Source: Rothia sp. P100 (lineage in GTDB: Bacteria; Actinomycetota; Actinomycetes; Actinomycetales; Micrococcaceae). From it: a stretch of DNA of 64,000 bases. The notes under the pieces were generated by a model. That model was not told the DNA's origin and ran no database searches. It saw nothing but the letters and a program-made list of their open reading frames with translations. Location of the stretch: assembly GCF_023712425.1 (NCBI RefSeq), contig NZ_JAMAYG010000004.1:1-64000 (forward strand), written 5' to 3'. Made by a program: the position numbers and the translations under genes. Of the stretch, positions 53,225 to 62,968 are shown one piece after another; position 1 is the stretch's first letter; each line of letters starts with the position of its first letter.

Positions 53225-54898
53225 CTAAGGTTTACTGGCCCTGGGATCAGTGGGAGTGCCGAAGGAGGGTTTAGCCTGCTGGATGATGGGCAGTGAACCG
53301 GTCTGCAGGGGTATAGAACCGGTCTGTACGTTAGTGAGGGTTACATCGTAGACCGGTGCTGCCTCAGCCGTTGCTGTATGCTCCTCAAGCATCTTTTCGG
53401 TAATCACTTTGAGGCTGGTGGTGTCCGGGTGTTCAAGCTCGGGGTTCTTCTGGGACAGGTCCACCTGATGGTCAATCTGGGCGTCCAAACCGCCGGGCAA
53501 CCCGTACATAAAGCCGTCAATGGTATCCACGGTTGCCTCAAAATTTGGGTCGTGGGTCAGGTATTTCTTAGTCTCCCGTGCGACCAAGCCTGAGAGTAAG
53601 AGCAGGCCAATCAGATTAGGTAGAGCCATCAGACCGTTCATCAGGTCTGAGAAAGTAAAAACAATAGTTAGGGGTGCAATGGCTCCTACACCGCACATAA
53701 CAGCGAAGGCCAAACGGTAGCCAGTGATAGCACGACGTCCGCCACCTAGAGATTCTAGGGCACGCTCGCCGTAGTAGGACCAGCCCAGCACGGTGGAATA
53801 GCCGAGCAACACCAGGCAGAAAGCCACGATGTAGCCGCCCCAGGCACCGGGTAAGCCGGTAGCGAAGGCTAGGGAGGTCATGGTTGCGGGGTCACCGCCC
53901 GTCCAGGTGCCGGTGGTGAGGATGACGAAGCCGGTCATAGAAATGACGATGATGGTGTCCACGAAGGTCTGGGTCATGGACGCTAGCCCCTGGCGCACCG
54001 GGTGAGAAGTAGCTGCTACTGCGGCGGGAATGGACGCGGTGCCCATCCCCGATTCGTTAGAGAAGAGTGAGCGCTGGGCGCCAATTTGCATGGCAATGAG
54101 GAAGCCTGCACCCACTGCGCCGCCGGCGGCACCTTCACCGGTGAAGGCACCTCGCAAAATCATGCCAAGAACTTCGGGAATCTGCCCAGCGTTGAGGATC
54201 AAGATGTAGCTACCAAAACCCAGGTAGAGCAGAATCATGAGGGGCACACAGATTGAGGCGACTTTAGACACAATCTTGATGCCGCCCAGTAGAGCGGCGG
54301 CAGTAAGTACAGTTAGGAAGATTGCCGTTGTTACCGGTGAGATGCCAAAAGAGTGGTCCAGGTTGGCAGAGATAGCGTTGGACTGGGTCATGTTGCCAAT
54401 GCCAAAGCAGGCGAAGACACAGCAGACGGCGAACATGGTCGCCAGGAACTTTCCGAACTTATTGGGGATGCCGCGTTGCAGGTAGGACTGTGGGCCGCCG
54501 GTCAGTTCCCCCATTTTGTCGTAATGGCGGAAGCGCACACCCAAAAAGCATTCCGCGTACTTGGAGGCCATACCCAAGATGGCGGTGACCCACATCCAGA
54601 AGAGTGCACCGGGGCCGCCGATACTGATCGACAGAGCTACACCCACAATGTTGCCGGTACCCACCGTAGCTCCGAGGGCAGTGCTCATGGCCTGGAAGGC
54701 TGAAATCTCGCCCTTGAGCCCGGGCTGCTTGGCGCGGCGTCCAAACTGGATGCTCATTGCCTTGGTAAAGAGCCGAAGCTGGATAAGGCCCAGTCGCAGA
54801 CTCAAAAAGAGACCTGTTCCTACCAGGAGGGGGAGCAGGAGCCAAGGCCCCCAGATAAAGGAGCTAGCGGAATCGAGTATGTTTTGGAGCGCGTCCAT
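53225..54898 (-). CDS. Alanine/sodium symporter (AGCS family)
   Basis: 557-aa symporter with about 11 membrane segments. It has the AGCS phrases TALGATVGTGNIVGVA and GAQRSLFSNESGMGTA. The C-terminal extension of about 100 residues is hydrophilic, with a short repeated phrase (TGSIPLQTGSLP). It imports alanine, glycine or another small amino acid with Na+. It is a single gene. Confidence 0.92.
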   Translation of the reverse strand: MDALQNILDSASSFIWGPWLLLPLLVGTGLFLSLRLGLIQLRLFTKAMSIQFGRRAKQPGLKGEISAFQAMSTALGATVGTGNIVGVALSISIGGPGALFWMWVTAILGMASKYAECFLGVRFRHYDKMGELTGGPQSYLQRGIPNKFGKFLATMFAVCCVFACFGIGNMTQSNAISANLDHSFGISPVTTAIFLTVLTAAALLGGIKIVSKVASICVPLMILLYLGFGSYILILNAGQIPEVLGMILRGAFTGEGAAGGAVGAGFLIAMQIGAQRSLFSNESGMGTASIPAAVAATSHPVRQGLASMTQTFVDTIIVISMTGFVILTTGTWTGGDPATMTSLAFATGLPGAWGGYIVAFCLVLLGYSTVLGWSYYGERALESLGGGRRAITGYRLAFAVMCGVGAIAPLTIVFTFSDLMNGLMALPNLIGLLLLSGLVARETKKYLTHDPNFEATVDTIDGFMYGLPGGLDAQIDHQVDLSQKNPELEHPDTTSLKVITEKMLEEHTATAEAAPVYDVTLTNVQTGSIPLQTGSLPIIQQAKPSFGTPTDPRASKP

Positions 54899-55004
54899 GG
54901 TGTGTCCTGTGGTGCAAGGGTAGTTTGCCTAGACAGAAATGTATCACGAAATGAACAGCAGGCTGTTGATTATGGCTGGTCACATGTTGCTGTTTGCAGG
55001 CGCA

Positions 55005-55047
55005 AAAAACCCCGCACCTGCTGCTCTGAGGCAGCTGGTGCGGGGCT
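55005..55047 (-). terminator. Terminator of the DoxX-like gene
   Basis: On the minus strand AGCCCCGCACC pairs with GGTGCGGGGTT around a partly paired loop and runs into TTTTTTGCG. Confidence 0.85.
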
Positions 55048-55061
55048 TTATGAATATTGAG

Positions 55062-55466
55062 CTACTTCTTTGATGAGAAGAGCAGGGCTAGGCCAGCGCC
55101 GAGCATGATGAAGTCCTTAGCCAGGCTGGTGCCTTCCTGGGTGGGGCGGATGCCGTCATCCTGGGTCATTTCATCGTTGCCGAAGTACATGGTCAGCATG
55201 CCGGCTGAGAAGACGGTCAGGCCCAGGCCAGCCAGCTTGGCGGGGACGATGGGGAGCAGTAGGGCGGCACCCAGTGCGGTTTCGCCGAAGGCAAGTGCTT
55301 TACCAAACTGCTGATCTGAGAGCTTTTCAACGGCAGGGACGCCGGTGGCTGCCATGCCCTTGAGGTAGCCGTAAGTGCCCTCGTCCATTTTCAGCTTGCC
55401 GATGCCGGAGTTGAGGATGAGTGGGCCAGAAGTTGCGCGTAGAGCTGCGTTTGAAAGAAGGCTCAT
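55062..55466 (-). CDS. DoxX-like membrane protein
   Basis: 134-aa protein with about four hydrophobic segments and the DoxX-like pattern (RATSGPLILNSGIGKLK near the N-terminus, then FGETALGAALLLPI). The function is not known. ATG 55466 with GGAA upstream on the minus strand is chosen; the frame continues upstream to 55553 without support. Confidence 0.78.
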   Translation of the reverse strand: MSLLSNAALRATSGPLILNSGIGKLKMDEGTYGYLKGMAATGVPAVEKLSDQQFGKALAFGETALGAALLLPIVPAKLAGLGLTVFSAGMLTMYFGNDEMTQDDGIRPTQEGTSLAKDFIMLGAGLALLFSSKK

Positions 55467-55646
55467 GAAAATTCCGTTCTGTTGGTTTATCTGTTTGACA
55501 AAAACTTTACCGTGAAAACATTTTTCTGTGAAATCCATCAACGGAAGACACAAGTTTCAAGCGGAAACAGTCTTGTTACTCTCAATCGTAGGCACCATTG
55601 CTTCTTAGCAGAAGGCGGCACGCCAGGGGAGAGAAAGCGCGTATCG

Positions 55647-56870
55647 TCACCCTGCTTTTTTGCCCAGGGCTAGAGCTGAAAAAAGAGCAGATAGCAGTAG
55701 CAGACCTGTGCAGGCAAGGGCAGTGCCTGACCAGCCAGCAGCCGTGTAGAGCAGGCCTGTAGCCCACCCCACGAGAGCAGACCCCGTGTAATAAAAAGAG
55801 TTATAGAGGGCAGTTGCCTGGGTTTTTGCATCGAGGGAGAGCAAACCCACCCAACCAGAGGCAATCGCGTGTGCGGCAAAGAAACCGGTGGTGAGAACAG
55901 CTAATCCAAGCACCACCACGGGTAAGGGGCCCGCCAGGGTGAGTAGAATACCTGCCGCCATAAGCAGACAGGAGGTCAGAAAAACAGGTTTAAGCCCGTG
56001 TTTGCCAGTGAGCCGTGAGGCTGCCCCCGATGACACCGTGCCAAAGAGGTACATCAGGAAGAGGAAGGCGATGAGGGTGGGAGAGAGAAAATAGGGGGGT
56101 GCCTGCAGCTTGAAACCGATGTAGTTATAGATACTGACCAAGGCGCCCATCAGAGCGAAACCAGCAAAGAAGAGAGCTAGCACCTGCATATTGGTCAGCA
56201 GGCCTTTAATTTTGTGGAAGAAACCCAGTGCAGAGCCTACCCCGCTAGATCCTATCGAGGCGCCAGGTGTTCGCTGGCGGTCGTGGGAGGCTGGTATGAG
56301 CGTGATAAAAAGAACCGCAGCTAGTGCCCCCACCACCGAGACAGCGAACATGGAGAGCCGCCAGCTCATGACCTCAGAGAGAGGACCAGCAATGATTCTG
56401 CCTGCTAGCCCACCAATACTGGTCCCCGAGATATAAAGCCCTGTAGCAGCAGCGCGCACCGAAGGGTGGGCTTCTGACACAATGACGGCGACAGCCAGAC
56501 CAGCCACCCCACCTAGAAAGGCACCCTCAACGGTGCGAAGTAGGAGCATGAGCGGGTAGTGACTGACCCAAGGGGTAAGCAACCCGAAACATGTGGCACC
56601 GAGTACTGCAACGGTCATGGTACGCACCCGCCCACAATGGTCAGCCACCGACGCCCAGAGCAGGGTGCAGAGAGCAAGACCGGCGGTGGCGCAGGACATG
56701 GTGAGCGCTGCTGTATCTGCAGAAACACCCAAATCCTCTGCAATAGCAGGTAGCAAGGGCTGGGGAGAATAGAGCTGGGCGAACGTGGCAAGACCGGCGG
56801 CAAACATGGCGATGAGCAGGCGGCGGTACTCGCTCGAACCGCGCCGATAGCCGGCAAACTCCGTGCTCAC
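55647..56870 (-). CDS. MFS transporter, probable drug or metabolite exporter
   Basis: 407-aa protein with about 12 membrane segments, starting FAAGLATFAQLYSPQPLLPAIAEDLG, typical of the YnfM-like/arabinose-exporter branch of the MFS. Motif A appears as VADHCGRVRTM. The substrate is unknown. It is a single gene with no regulator beside it. Confidence 0.86.
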   Translation of the reverse strand: MSTEFAGYRRGSSEYRRLLIAMFAAGLATFAQLYSPQPLLPAIAEDLGVSADTAALTMSCATAGLALCTLLWASVADHCGRVRTMTVAVLGATCFGLLTPWVSHYPLMLLLRTVEGAFLGGVAGLAVAVIVSEAHPSVRAAATGLYISGTSIGGLAGRIIAGPLSEVMSWRLSMFAVSVVGALAAVLFITLIPASHDRQRTPGASIGSSGVGSALGFFHKIKGLLTNMQVLALFFAGFALMGALVSIYNYIGFKLQAPPYFLSPTLIAFLFLMYLFGTVSSGAASRLTGKHGLKPVFLTSCLLMAAGILLTLAGPLPVVVLGLAVLTTGFFAAHAIASGWVGLLSLDAKTQATALYNSFYYTGSALVGWATGLLYTAAGWSGTALACTGLLLLSALFSALALGKKAG

Positions 56871-56957
56871 TGCTGCCTCCTTGCTGAGCCTTAGACGGGG
56901 CGTCCTTGCCCCCTTCTATCTTTATCACGGGTAAAGACGACGCTCACCGGATTATTA

Positions 56958-57791
56958 CTAGCGGCTAAATTCTGATCGGTAGGCGGGCTGCTCAGGGCAG
57001 GTGCTCAGCACGCGAGCCATGGCACGTTTCTCAGCCGAGGTGACAGACAGCCCGTAGGAGGCTTTGACGGATACTTGGCGGGCTACATATTCGCAGCGGT
57101 AGCCCGGTTGCGGCAACCAGGCATCCGCGCTTTTGTCGGATTTTTCGGTGTTGGGGCGCTGCCCGGTTGCCTGAAGGTTCAGTGGGTCATTGGCCAGCAG
57201 TACCCGCTTTTCATAGCTCCACTGCCAGGCGCCGCTATTCCACGCATTAGAGAGGGCTACAACGTGGTCGATAGGGACCGATTCACTGGTTTTAGGGCCT
57301 CGTTCGAAATGAATGGTTTCGGCGGTGTAGGGGTCAATAATGGTCCCCGCCATGACTCTGCATTCCCCGTTTTTCTCGAGATCCTGCAGATCGCGGGTCA
57401 GCACGTCATTGCGCTGGTCACAGCCGTTGGAGTCTATGTCTGCCCAGGGGTCCCCATAAAGATTCCGTTTGTAGGTGCTCTGAGCCGCGCTGTTGCTCAC
57501 CTCTAAACCGTTCAGCACCTCGGAGGCTTTACCGTAGGTCTGCACCCCGGAGCCAGCAAAACCGGTGCTGACTGACTGACCCCTGCTGTGCCGGGTGCCA
57601 TTCAGCGCATCCTCAACATCCCAGTTATAGGACTGAAGCCAGAGAAGACCAGCGACAAGAAGCGTCAGAAATAAACATACTGCCAGGACGGCGCGTAGCT
57701 TGGCAGGGAAGCTGCCGAACACCCGCACAGCGTTTCTAATCTGACGATCAGTAGGGTTAGGCAGTCTGCGGTTGGGGCGGCGGGGAGTCAT
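56958..57791 (-). CDS. Membrane-anchored or secreted HNH nuclease (DUF1524-type)
   Basis: 277-aa protein with one N-terminal membrane segment (about 34-52) and an extracellular HNH-type domain. The motif is IDHVVALSNAWNSG (about 174-187), then NDPLNLQATGQRPNTEKSDKSADAWLP, the core of the DUF1524/GmrSD-C family. Such secreted forms are common in actinobacteria and may degrade external DNA. Several Cys suggest disulfides. The stretch 57792-58006 shows no supported gene. Confidence 0.87.
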   Translation of the reverse strand: MTPRRPNRRLPNPTDRQIRNAVRVFGSFPAKLRAVLAVCLFLTLLVAGLLWLQSYNWDVEDALNGTRHSRGQSVSTGFAGSGVQTYGKASEVLNGLEVSNSAAQSTYKRNLYGDPWADIDSNGCDQRNDVLTRDLQDLEKNGECRVMAGTIIDPYTAETIHFERGPKTSESVPIDHVVALSNAWNSGAWQWSYEKRVLLANDPLNLQATGQRPNTEKSDKSADAWLPQPGYRCEYVARQVSVKASYGLSVTSAEKRAMARVLSTCPEQPAYRSEFSR

Positions 57792-58006
57792 AAGATTCTA
57801 TCCTACTGTGCATTAATTGCCGAGGAGTAGCCGAATCGGACCACCTTCGACCCCGACGGCGAGTTTTCCCTAGCGAAGCGAGCTGAAGCGTCGCGCGTGC
57901 GAGCTTATAAGCACACAAGAGCAAGCACCCTCAGCTAAGCGTTCGTGTGCTGGTGTGAGCTTAGGGGTCTGGTGATGGGGAGATTTGCGGTATTTTGAGG
58001 GGTGTT

Positions 58007-59446
58007 CTAGAAACTGTCGATGGAGACGTAGCCTTCACCGGTGACCGGCACCATGGGGATTGACCCGGTGCTGGGGTTAGCTTCGAGGGCCTGCATATTA
58101 GCCGGGTCATCTGACTGGTAGTAGTCCGGCTGGGTGCAGCCCATGCCATAGCGCATGGCGGCGATGATATCTTGGGCGGCTTCGCCTACGGAGAGGAAGT
58201 TTTTGGTCCACCTGCCGTTGCTCAGGGGGTTTTCCCAGCCTGCGGCAGCGAGAACCTCATCGGTGATGGTGACATCGATAGACGTGAATTCGCTGGCTGA
58301 GGTGAGTTCGCAGAAGTAGCCTGCGGGGGAGCGTAGCACACTGGCGTAGTTGGTGTAATCCCCGGTTTCTGCTACTGCGGGGGAGATGTAATAGAGGTGC
58401 AGCGAGAGGCTCCAGGGCAGTTCTTCGAGGCGCTGCTGCATGACCTGGGTGAGGCCGTCCCAGGCTTTTTGGGCCTCTTCTTCGGTGCTAAGTTTTTTGG
58501 GCTGGACTATGCCGATGCCCTGGGCTGTGATGTCATCGATGTTAAGGGGGTCGGTGGGGTCAGTGTGGGTGGTGCTCCGCACGGGCAGGGCAGCTGAGCT
58601 ACTGAGGTTCAAGGCATCATTAATGAGTGCGCGGCCTTCTTGGAGTGCGGTGTGCCATGAGCCGTATTTAGCGCGGATAGCGCCGAGGTGAGGCGCCTTG
58701 TAGTGGCGGGTGGTGGACTCCGCCCAGTGACCGTATAGCATCACGGTGGGTTTGCGGTCGTACCGCACGCAGTAGTTGAGGAACTCTCCTAGGGCGTTGC
58801 GGAAAGTGCGGTCGGTGAGGGAGCTTGCTGAGAGCGAGATACCCTGGTCGGCAGCGTCCGGCGGGCAGATACCTGTTTTGAGGAGGGCAACGGACCAAGA
58901 ACGGTCCCCCACTCGGTTTTCGATGACTGCGCGGGTGGGTGGCCATTCAAGAGTGCCGCCGCTTACCCGTGCTGCCGGGGCAGGTAGGTTTTCGAGCAGA
59001 TCATCATACTCAGCTTCGTGGAGCTCAGTGTAGGGGTGCTTTGCCAGATACTTCAAGGCGGCGCCCAGCTTGCCCATGATGTCAGAAATATCTTCGGGGG
59101 TAGATCCCAGTGAGTCGAGCAGACGGGGTAAATCTTGCAGGATGACGGTGTCAAGGTGAACCGCAGCGTATTCAGGATCTGCCTCAAGGTCGTAGGTTAT
59201 CGCTACTGCGTACCAGAGGGCTGCCGCCATCATCACATTATTGAGCGTTTGTTCCTGGCGCCCGGTAAAAACCCAACGGTCTGAGGCCATTGCGGTCTCG
59301 AAGTGTTCCCGGTTGATATCGGGGAAAAGGGTAGTGACTCGAGTGTAGACCTCGACGTGCGTCCACCCCATTGAGACTAGCCCAGAAAATAGGGACTCAT
59401 AACGGTTGCAAAAAGCCAGATAGTCGGCGTCATGGGTGCTGGTCAT
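58007..59446 (-). CDS. Large hypothetical protein, possible TY-Chap-like domain
   Basis: 479-aa soluble protein of unknown function. The middle (about 215-275) holds LGEFLNYCVRYDRKPTVMLYG and GAIRAKYGSWHTALQEGR, a pattern seen in small DNA-related repeats. The C-terminal part (about 320-460) resembles YbjN/type-III-chaperone-like (TY-Chap) folds of actinobacterial proteins, but I cannot confirm it. No signal peptide or membrane segment is seen. ATG 59446 with GGAG upstream is preferred to 59476. Confidence 0.68.
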   Translation of the reverse strand: MTSTHDADYLAFCNRYESLFSGLVSMGWTHVEVYTRVTTLFPDINREHFETAMASDRWVFTGRQEQTLNNVMMAAALWYAVAITYDLEADPEYAAVHLDTVILQDLPRLLDSLGSTPEDISDIMGKLGAALKYLAKHPYTELHEAEYDDLLENLPAPAARVSGGTLEWPPTRAVIENRVGDRSWSVALLKTGICPPDAADQGISLSASSLTDRTFRNALGEFLNYCVRYDRKPTVMLYGHWAESTTRHYKAPHLGAIRAKYGSWHTALQEGRALINDALNLSSSAALPVRSTTHTDPTDPLNIDDITAQGIGIVQPKKLSTEEEAQKAWDGLTQVMQQRLEELPWSLSLHLYYISPAVAETGDYTNYASVLRSPAGYFCELTSASEFTSIDVTITDEVLAAAGWENPLSNGRWTKNFLSVGEAAQDIIAAMRYGMGCTQPDYYQSDDPANMQALEANPSTGSIPMVPVTGEGYVSIDSF

Positions 59447-59596
59447 TACGGTTCTCCAAGAGCTGTGGGGTAGCACCCTGAACGGATGTCTTCCATAACT
59501 TTAGGGTGGCTAGCGCCTGTATGCTACTAGACAGGCTAACTGTTACGACATGTTTTAAGGCTCACCGCTGACCCGCTTAATGAGAAACTAGGAACT

Positions 59597-61951
59597 ATGA
59601 CGTTAGCAGGCAGCACCCACCGCACTATTGAGCAGACCATTGCAGATGAACTGGGGATCAAACTTACCCAAGTTCGGGCCGCTGTACAGCTGCTGGATAA
59701 CGGGTCTACAGTGCCTTTTATCGCTCGTTATCGTAAGGAAGCTACGGACGGTCTGACCGATGTGCAACTCCGTGCTCTGGAGGAGCGACTGCGTTACCTG
59801 CGGGAGCTTGAAGAACGCCGCGAAGCTATCGTGCGCACTCTGCACGAGCGGGCGCTTTTGACCGATGAGCTGGGGGAAGCCCTCGTCGCTGCAACCACAA
59901 AAAATGAGCTTGAAGCGCTCTATGCCCCCCACAAAACTAAGCGTAAGACCCTAGCCTTCCTGGCACGGGAAGCTGGCATGGAGTCCCTGGTGGAGGACCT
60001 GCTGGAAGTGCCTTTCGCTTCTGCCTACGATATCGCTCAGGCCTATGTTGAGCCCGAGCTGGCCGATGCTGAACCGGGCACCGTCGAGCACGTGGTTGCT
60101 CACGCTGACAATGCGCTAGAAGGTGCCCGCGCCATCCTGTTAGAAGCTGCTTCGACCGACGTCGCCCTTGCTACTACCCTGCATCAGCGTTTTATCCGCC
60201 GCGGGGTAGTAACTGCCCGGCTCGTGCCCGGCCAGGAGGTGGCCGGGGCCAAATTCAGTGACTACTTTGAATTCAGTGAAGAGATCCGCCGCATTCCCTC
60301 TCACCGCGTGTTGGCGCTACTGCGCGCCGAAAAAGAGGGGGCAGTTAAGATCAACATCGACGTGGACGTCCTTCCCCCAGCCAAGTCCAAACTGACCGGT
60401 GCTTCCCGCGAAGCAGCCGAAATTCTGGCAGAAGAATACGACCGCGAACGCAGCTGGTATGAACGCACCGTCGCGGAGTCTCTTGGTATTGGCGCCCAGG
60501 TGCTCAACATGGTTTCTGATGAGGAGCGCGTGGTGGGTTGGCTGACAAAGACGGTACGCCTTGCCTGGCGTCAGCGCCTTTTGCCGCGTCTGGCCGGGCA
60601 GGTGCGGACTGACCTGTTTGAGCAGGGGCAGAAGGACGCCATAGGGGTCTTTGCTTCTAACCTGCGAGATTTGCTCTTGGCGGCCCCTGCAGGAGAGCAC
60701 CCCACCCTGGGCCTGGACCCGGGCTTGCGCACCGGGGTCAAAGTAGCGGTAGTGGATGGCACCGGGCAGGTGCTAGAGACCTGTGCTATTTACCCGCACG
60801 TTCCACGCAACCAGTGGGAGGATGCTCTAGCGCGCCTGGAAGATTTAGTTAAACGGTACGGGGTGCAGTTAATTGCCATTGGTAACGGAACGGCCTCACG
60901 AGAAACCGACCGCCTGGCAGCTGATCTGCTGAAGCGCCTGACGTCCGCGGGTGTCAGCGGGGTGCAAAAGGTGACGGTCTCTGAGGCAGGCGCCTCGGTT
61001 TACTCGGCCTCCGAGCTTGCCTCGGTGGAGCTACCTGACCTGGATGTATCCTTGCGCGGTGCTGTCTCTATTGCCCGCCGTCTGCAGGACCCGCTGGCTG
61101 AGCTGGTCAAGATTGATCCGCAGTCCATCGGTGTGGGCCAGTACCAGCACGATGTTTCACCTGCAGCTCTGGGCCGTGCCCTGGACGCCGTGATTGAGGA
61201 CTGCGTGAACGCCGTGGGTGTGCTGGTTAACAGTGCCTCACCAGCCCTGCTGGCGCGTGTGGCTGGTTTCAACCGCACCATTGCCGAGAACATCGTGGCC
61301 TACCGTAATGAGAACGGTCCCTTTGCCAGCCGCCAAGACCTACTCAACGTGCCTCGCCTGGGCCCCAAAGCCTTTGAACAGGCAGCCGGCTTCGTGCGCA
61401 TTATCGGCGGCACCGAACCTCTGGACGCCTCTGGTGTGCACCCCGAAGCCTACCCGGTCGCCCGCGCCATCCTGGCGGACGCCGGTGCCTCGGTCGGTGC
61501 GGTGGATGAAGCAGCCCTAGCGCAGCTAAACCCCGCCCACTACGTCACCGACACCCTGGGCCTACCCACCATCACCGACATTTTTGCTGAACTCGCCAAA
61601 CCCGGCCGCGACCCGCGTCCTGTTTTCAAGACCGCTCAATTTGCCGAAGGCATTGAAAGCATCAGCGACCTAGCGCCCGGAATGATCCTCGAAGGCACCG
61701 TCTCTAACGTTGCCGCCTTCGGAGCTTTCATAGATATCGGGGTGCACCAAGATGGCCTGGTACACGTCTCGCAGATGAGCCGCAGCTTCGTCTCTGACCC
61801 CCATACCGTGGTCAAATCCGGTGAAGTGGTGCGCGTGCGCGTGGTGGAGGTAGACCCGAAGCGCAAACGGATCTCCCTATCCCTCCTGCTAGAAGATAAA
61901 ACCGCACCGATACGAAAAACGCCGCTAAAACGTAAAGCAACGTCAAGCTGA
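59597..61951 (+). CDS. tex: Tex family transcription accessory protein
   Basis: 784-aa RNA-binding protein. It has the N-terminal helical domain, a YqgF-like RNase H fold (LGLDPGLRTGVKVAVVDGTG), a helix-hairpin-helix region (LLNVPRLGPKAFEQAAGF) and a C-terminal S1 domain (LEGTVSNVAAFGAFIDIGVHQDGLVHVSQ). Length and order match Tex. It is involved in transcription and RNA processing. The start ATG 59597 has AGGAA upstream. Confidence 0.96.
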   Translation: MTLAGSTHRTIEQTIADELGIKLTQVRAAVQLLDNGSTVPFIARYRKEATDGLTDVQLRALEERLRYLRELEERREAIVRTLHERALLTDELGEALVAATTKNELEALYAPHKTKRKTLAFLAREAGMESLVEDLLEVPFASAYDIAQAYVEPELADAEPGTVEHVVAHADNALEGARAILLEAASTDVALATTLHQRFIRRGVVTARLVPGQEVAGAKFSDYFEFSEEIRRIPSHRVLALLRAEKEGAVKINIDVDVLPPAKSKLTGASREAAEILAEEYDRERSWYERTVAESLGIGAQVLNMVSDEERVVGWLTKTVRLAWRQRLLPRLAGQVRTDLFEQGQKDAIGVFASNLRDLLLAAPAGEHPTLGLDPGLRTGVKVAVVDGTGQVLETCAIYPHVPRNQWEDALARLEDLVKRYGVQLIAIGNGTASRETDRLAADLLKRLTSAGVSGVQKVTVSEAGASVYSASELASVELPDLDVSLRGAVSIARRLQDPLAELVKIDPQSIGVGQYQHDVSPAALGRALDAVIEDCVNAVGVLVNSASPALLARVAGFNRTIAENIVAYRNENGPFASRQDLLNVPRLGPKAFEQAAGFVRIIGGTEPLDASGVHPEAYPVARAILADAGASVGAVDEAALAQLNPAHYVTDTLGLPTITDIFAELAKPGRDPRPVFKTAQFAEGIESISDLAPGMILEGTVSNVAAFGAFIDIGVHQDGLVHVSQMSRSFVSDPHTVVKSGEVVRVRVVEVDPKRKRISLSLLLEDKTAPIRKTPLKRKATSS

Positions 61952-61971
61952 CCTCAAGAAAGGGATGCTCC

Positions 61972-62850
61972 ATGACCCCTCACCGCTCCACTCCACTAAC
62001 TCTGCCCCTTAATGATGGAAAGAGCATTCCGCAGCTGGGCTTTGGCACCTGCCGTATTGCTCCCGAAAAGACCGAGGGCGCTGTCCTAGCTGCTCTGGAA
62101 GCCGGCTACCGCCATATTGACACCGCTACTATCTACAAGAATGAAGCCGGGGTAGGGGCAGCGCTCGCCGCTTCTGGACTGGCACGGCAGGACATCTTTT
62201 TAACCACCAAGCTCTGGAACACTGACCAGGGGCGTGAGACTGCCATTGAAGCCTGCGAACGCTCGTTGGAGATCTTGGGGCAGGACTACCTCGACCTTTA
62301 TCTCATTCACTGGGCGCAGCCTGCTCTGGGGCGCTACCGGGATTCGTGGGAGGCTCTGGTGGAACTGCGTGAGCGCGGGCTGGTGCGTTCTATTGGGGTT
62401 TCTAACTTCACTGCCGCTCAGCTAGATGACATCATCGCAGATACCGGTGTGACTCCTGTAGTCAATCAGATTGAGGTGCACCCTTACCTGGCACAGACCC
62501 AGGCGGCAGAAGATCATGCGGAGCGCAATATTCTTACGGAGTCCTGGAGCCCCCTGGGCTACGGGTTGGAGCTAGGGGACGAAACCCTGGGTGAGCTGGC
62601 AGCTGCTCGCGGCCTAGGAGTTGCCGAACTGATGATTGCTTGGCACATCGCCCGCGGTTTTGTGGTCATTCCCAAGACCGAGACACCCGCACGCATGGCC
62701 TCCAACTTCGCTGCCCAGTTCTTCCCGCTCACACCTGCTGAAGTTGAGACCATCAGCGCCCTTGATCGCGGCCACCGCCTGGGTGGCGACCCTGCTGAAG
62801 GAGATGTAGGCGCACCCACCTACAGCGACCGGCGTAGCTTTACTGCCTAA
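61972..62850 (+). CDS. Aldo/keto reductase 1
   Basis: 292-aa NADPH-dependent aldo-keto reductase. The catalytic tetrad is visible: Asp and Tyr in HIDTATIYKNE, Lys in LTTKLWN and His in YLIHWAQP. It is 20 bases after tex and has AAAGGG upstream of ATG 61972. The next gene is a close relative. Confidence 0.92.
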   Translation: MTPHRSTPLTLPLNDGKSIPQLGFGTCRIAPEKTEGAVLAALEAGYRHIDTATIYKNEAGVGAALAASGLARQDIFLTTKLWNTDQGRETAIEACERSLEILGQDYLDLYLIHWAQPALGRYRDSWEALVELRERGLVRSIGVSNFTAAQLDDIIADTGVTPVVNQIEVHPYLAQTQAAEDHAERNILTESWSPLGYGLELGDETLGELAAARGLGVAELMIAWHIARGFVVIPKTETPARMASNFAAQFFPLTPAEVETISALDRGHRLGGDPAEGDVGAPTYSDRRSFTA

Positions 62851-62968
62851 AACCCTCCACCTTTTATGACACAAGGTGACGGTACTGTTTCACTGCTGCC
62901 GAAACCCCTGTTCAGCTAATCCGGCACTCGCCTAGGCTGGAGTGAAGAACATTTAGAAAAGGAAATTC

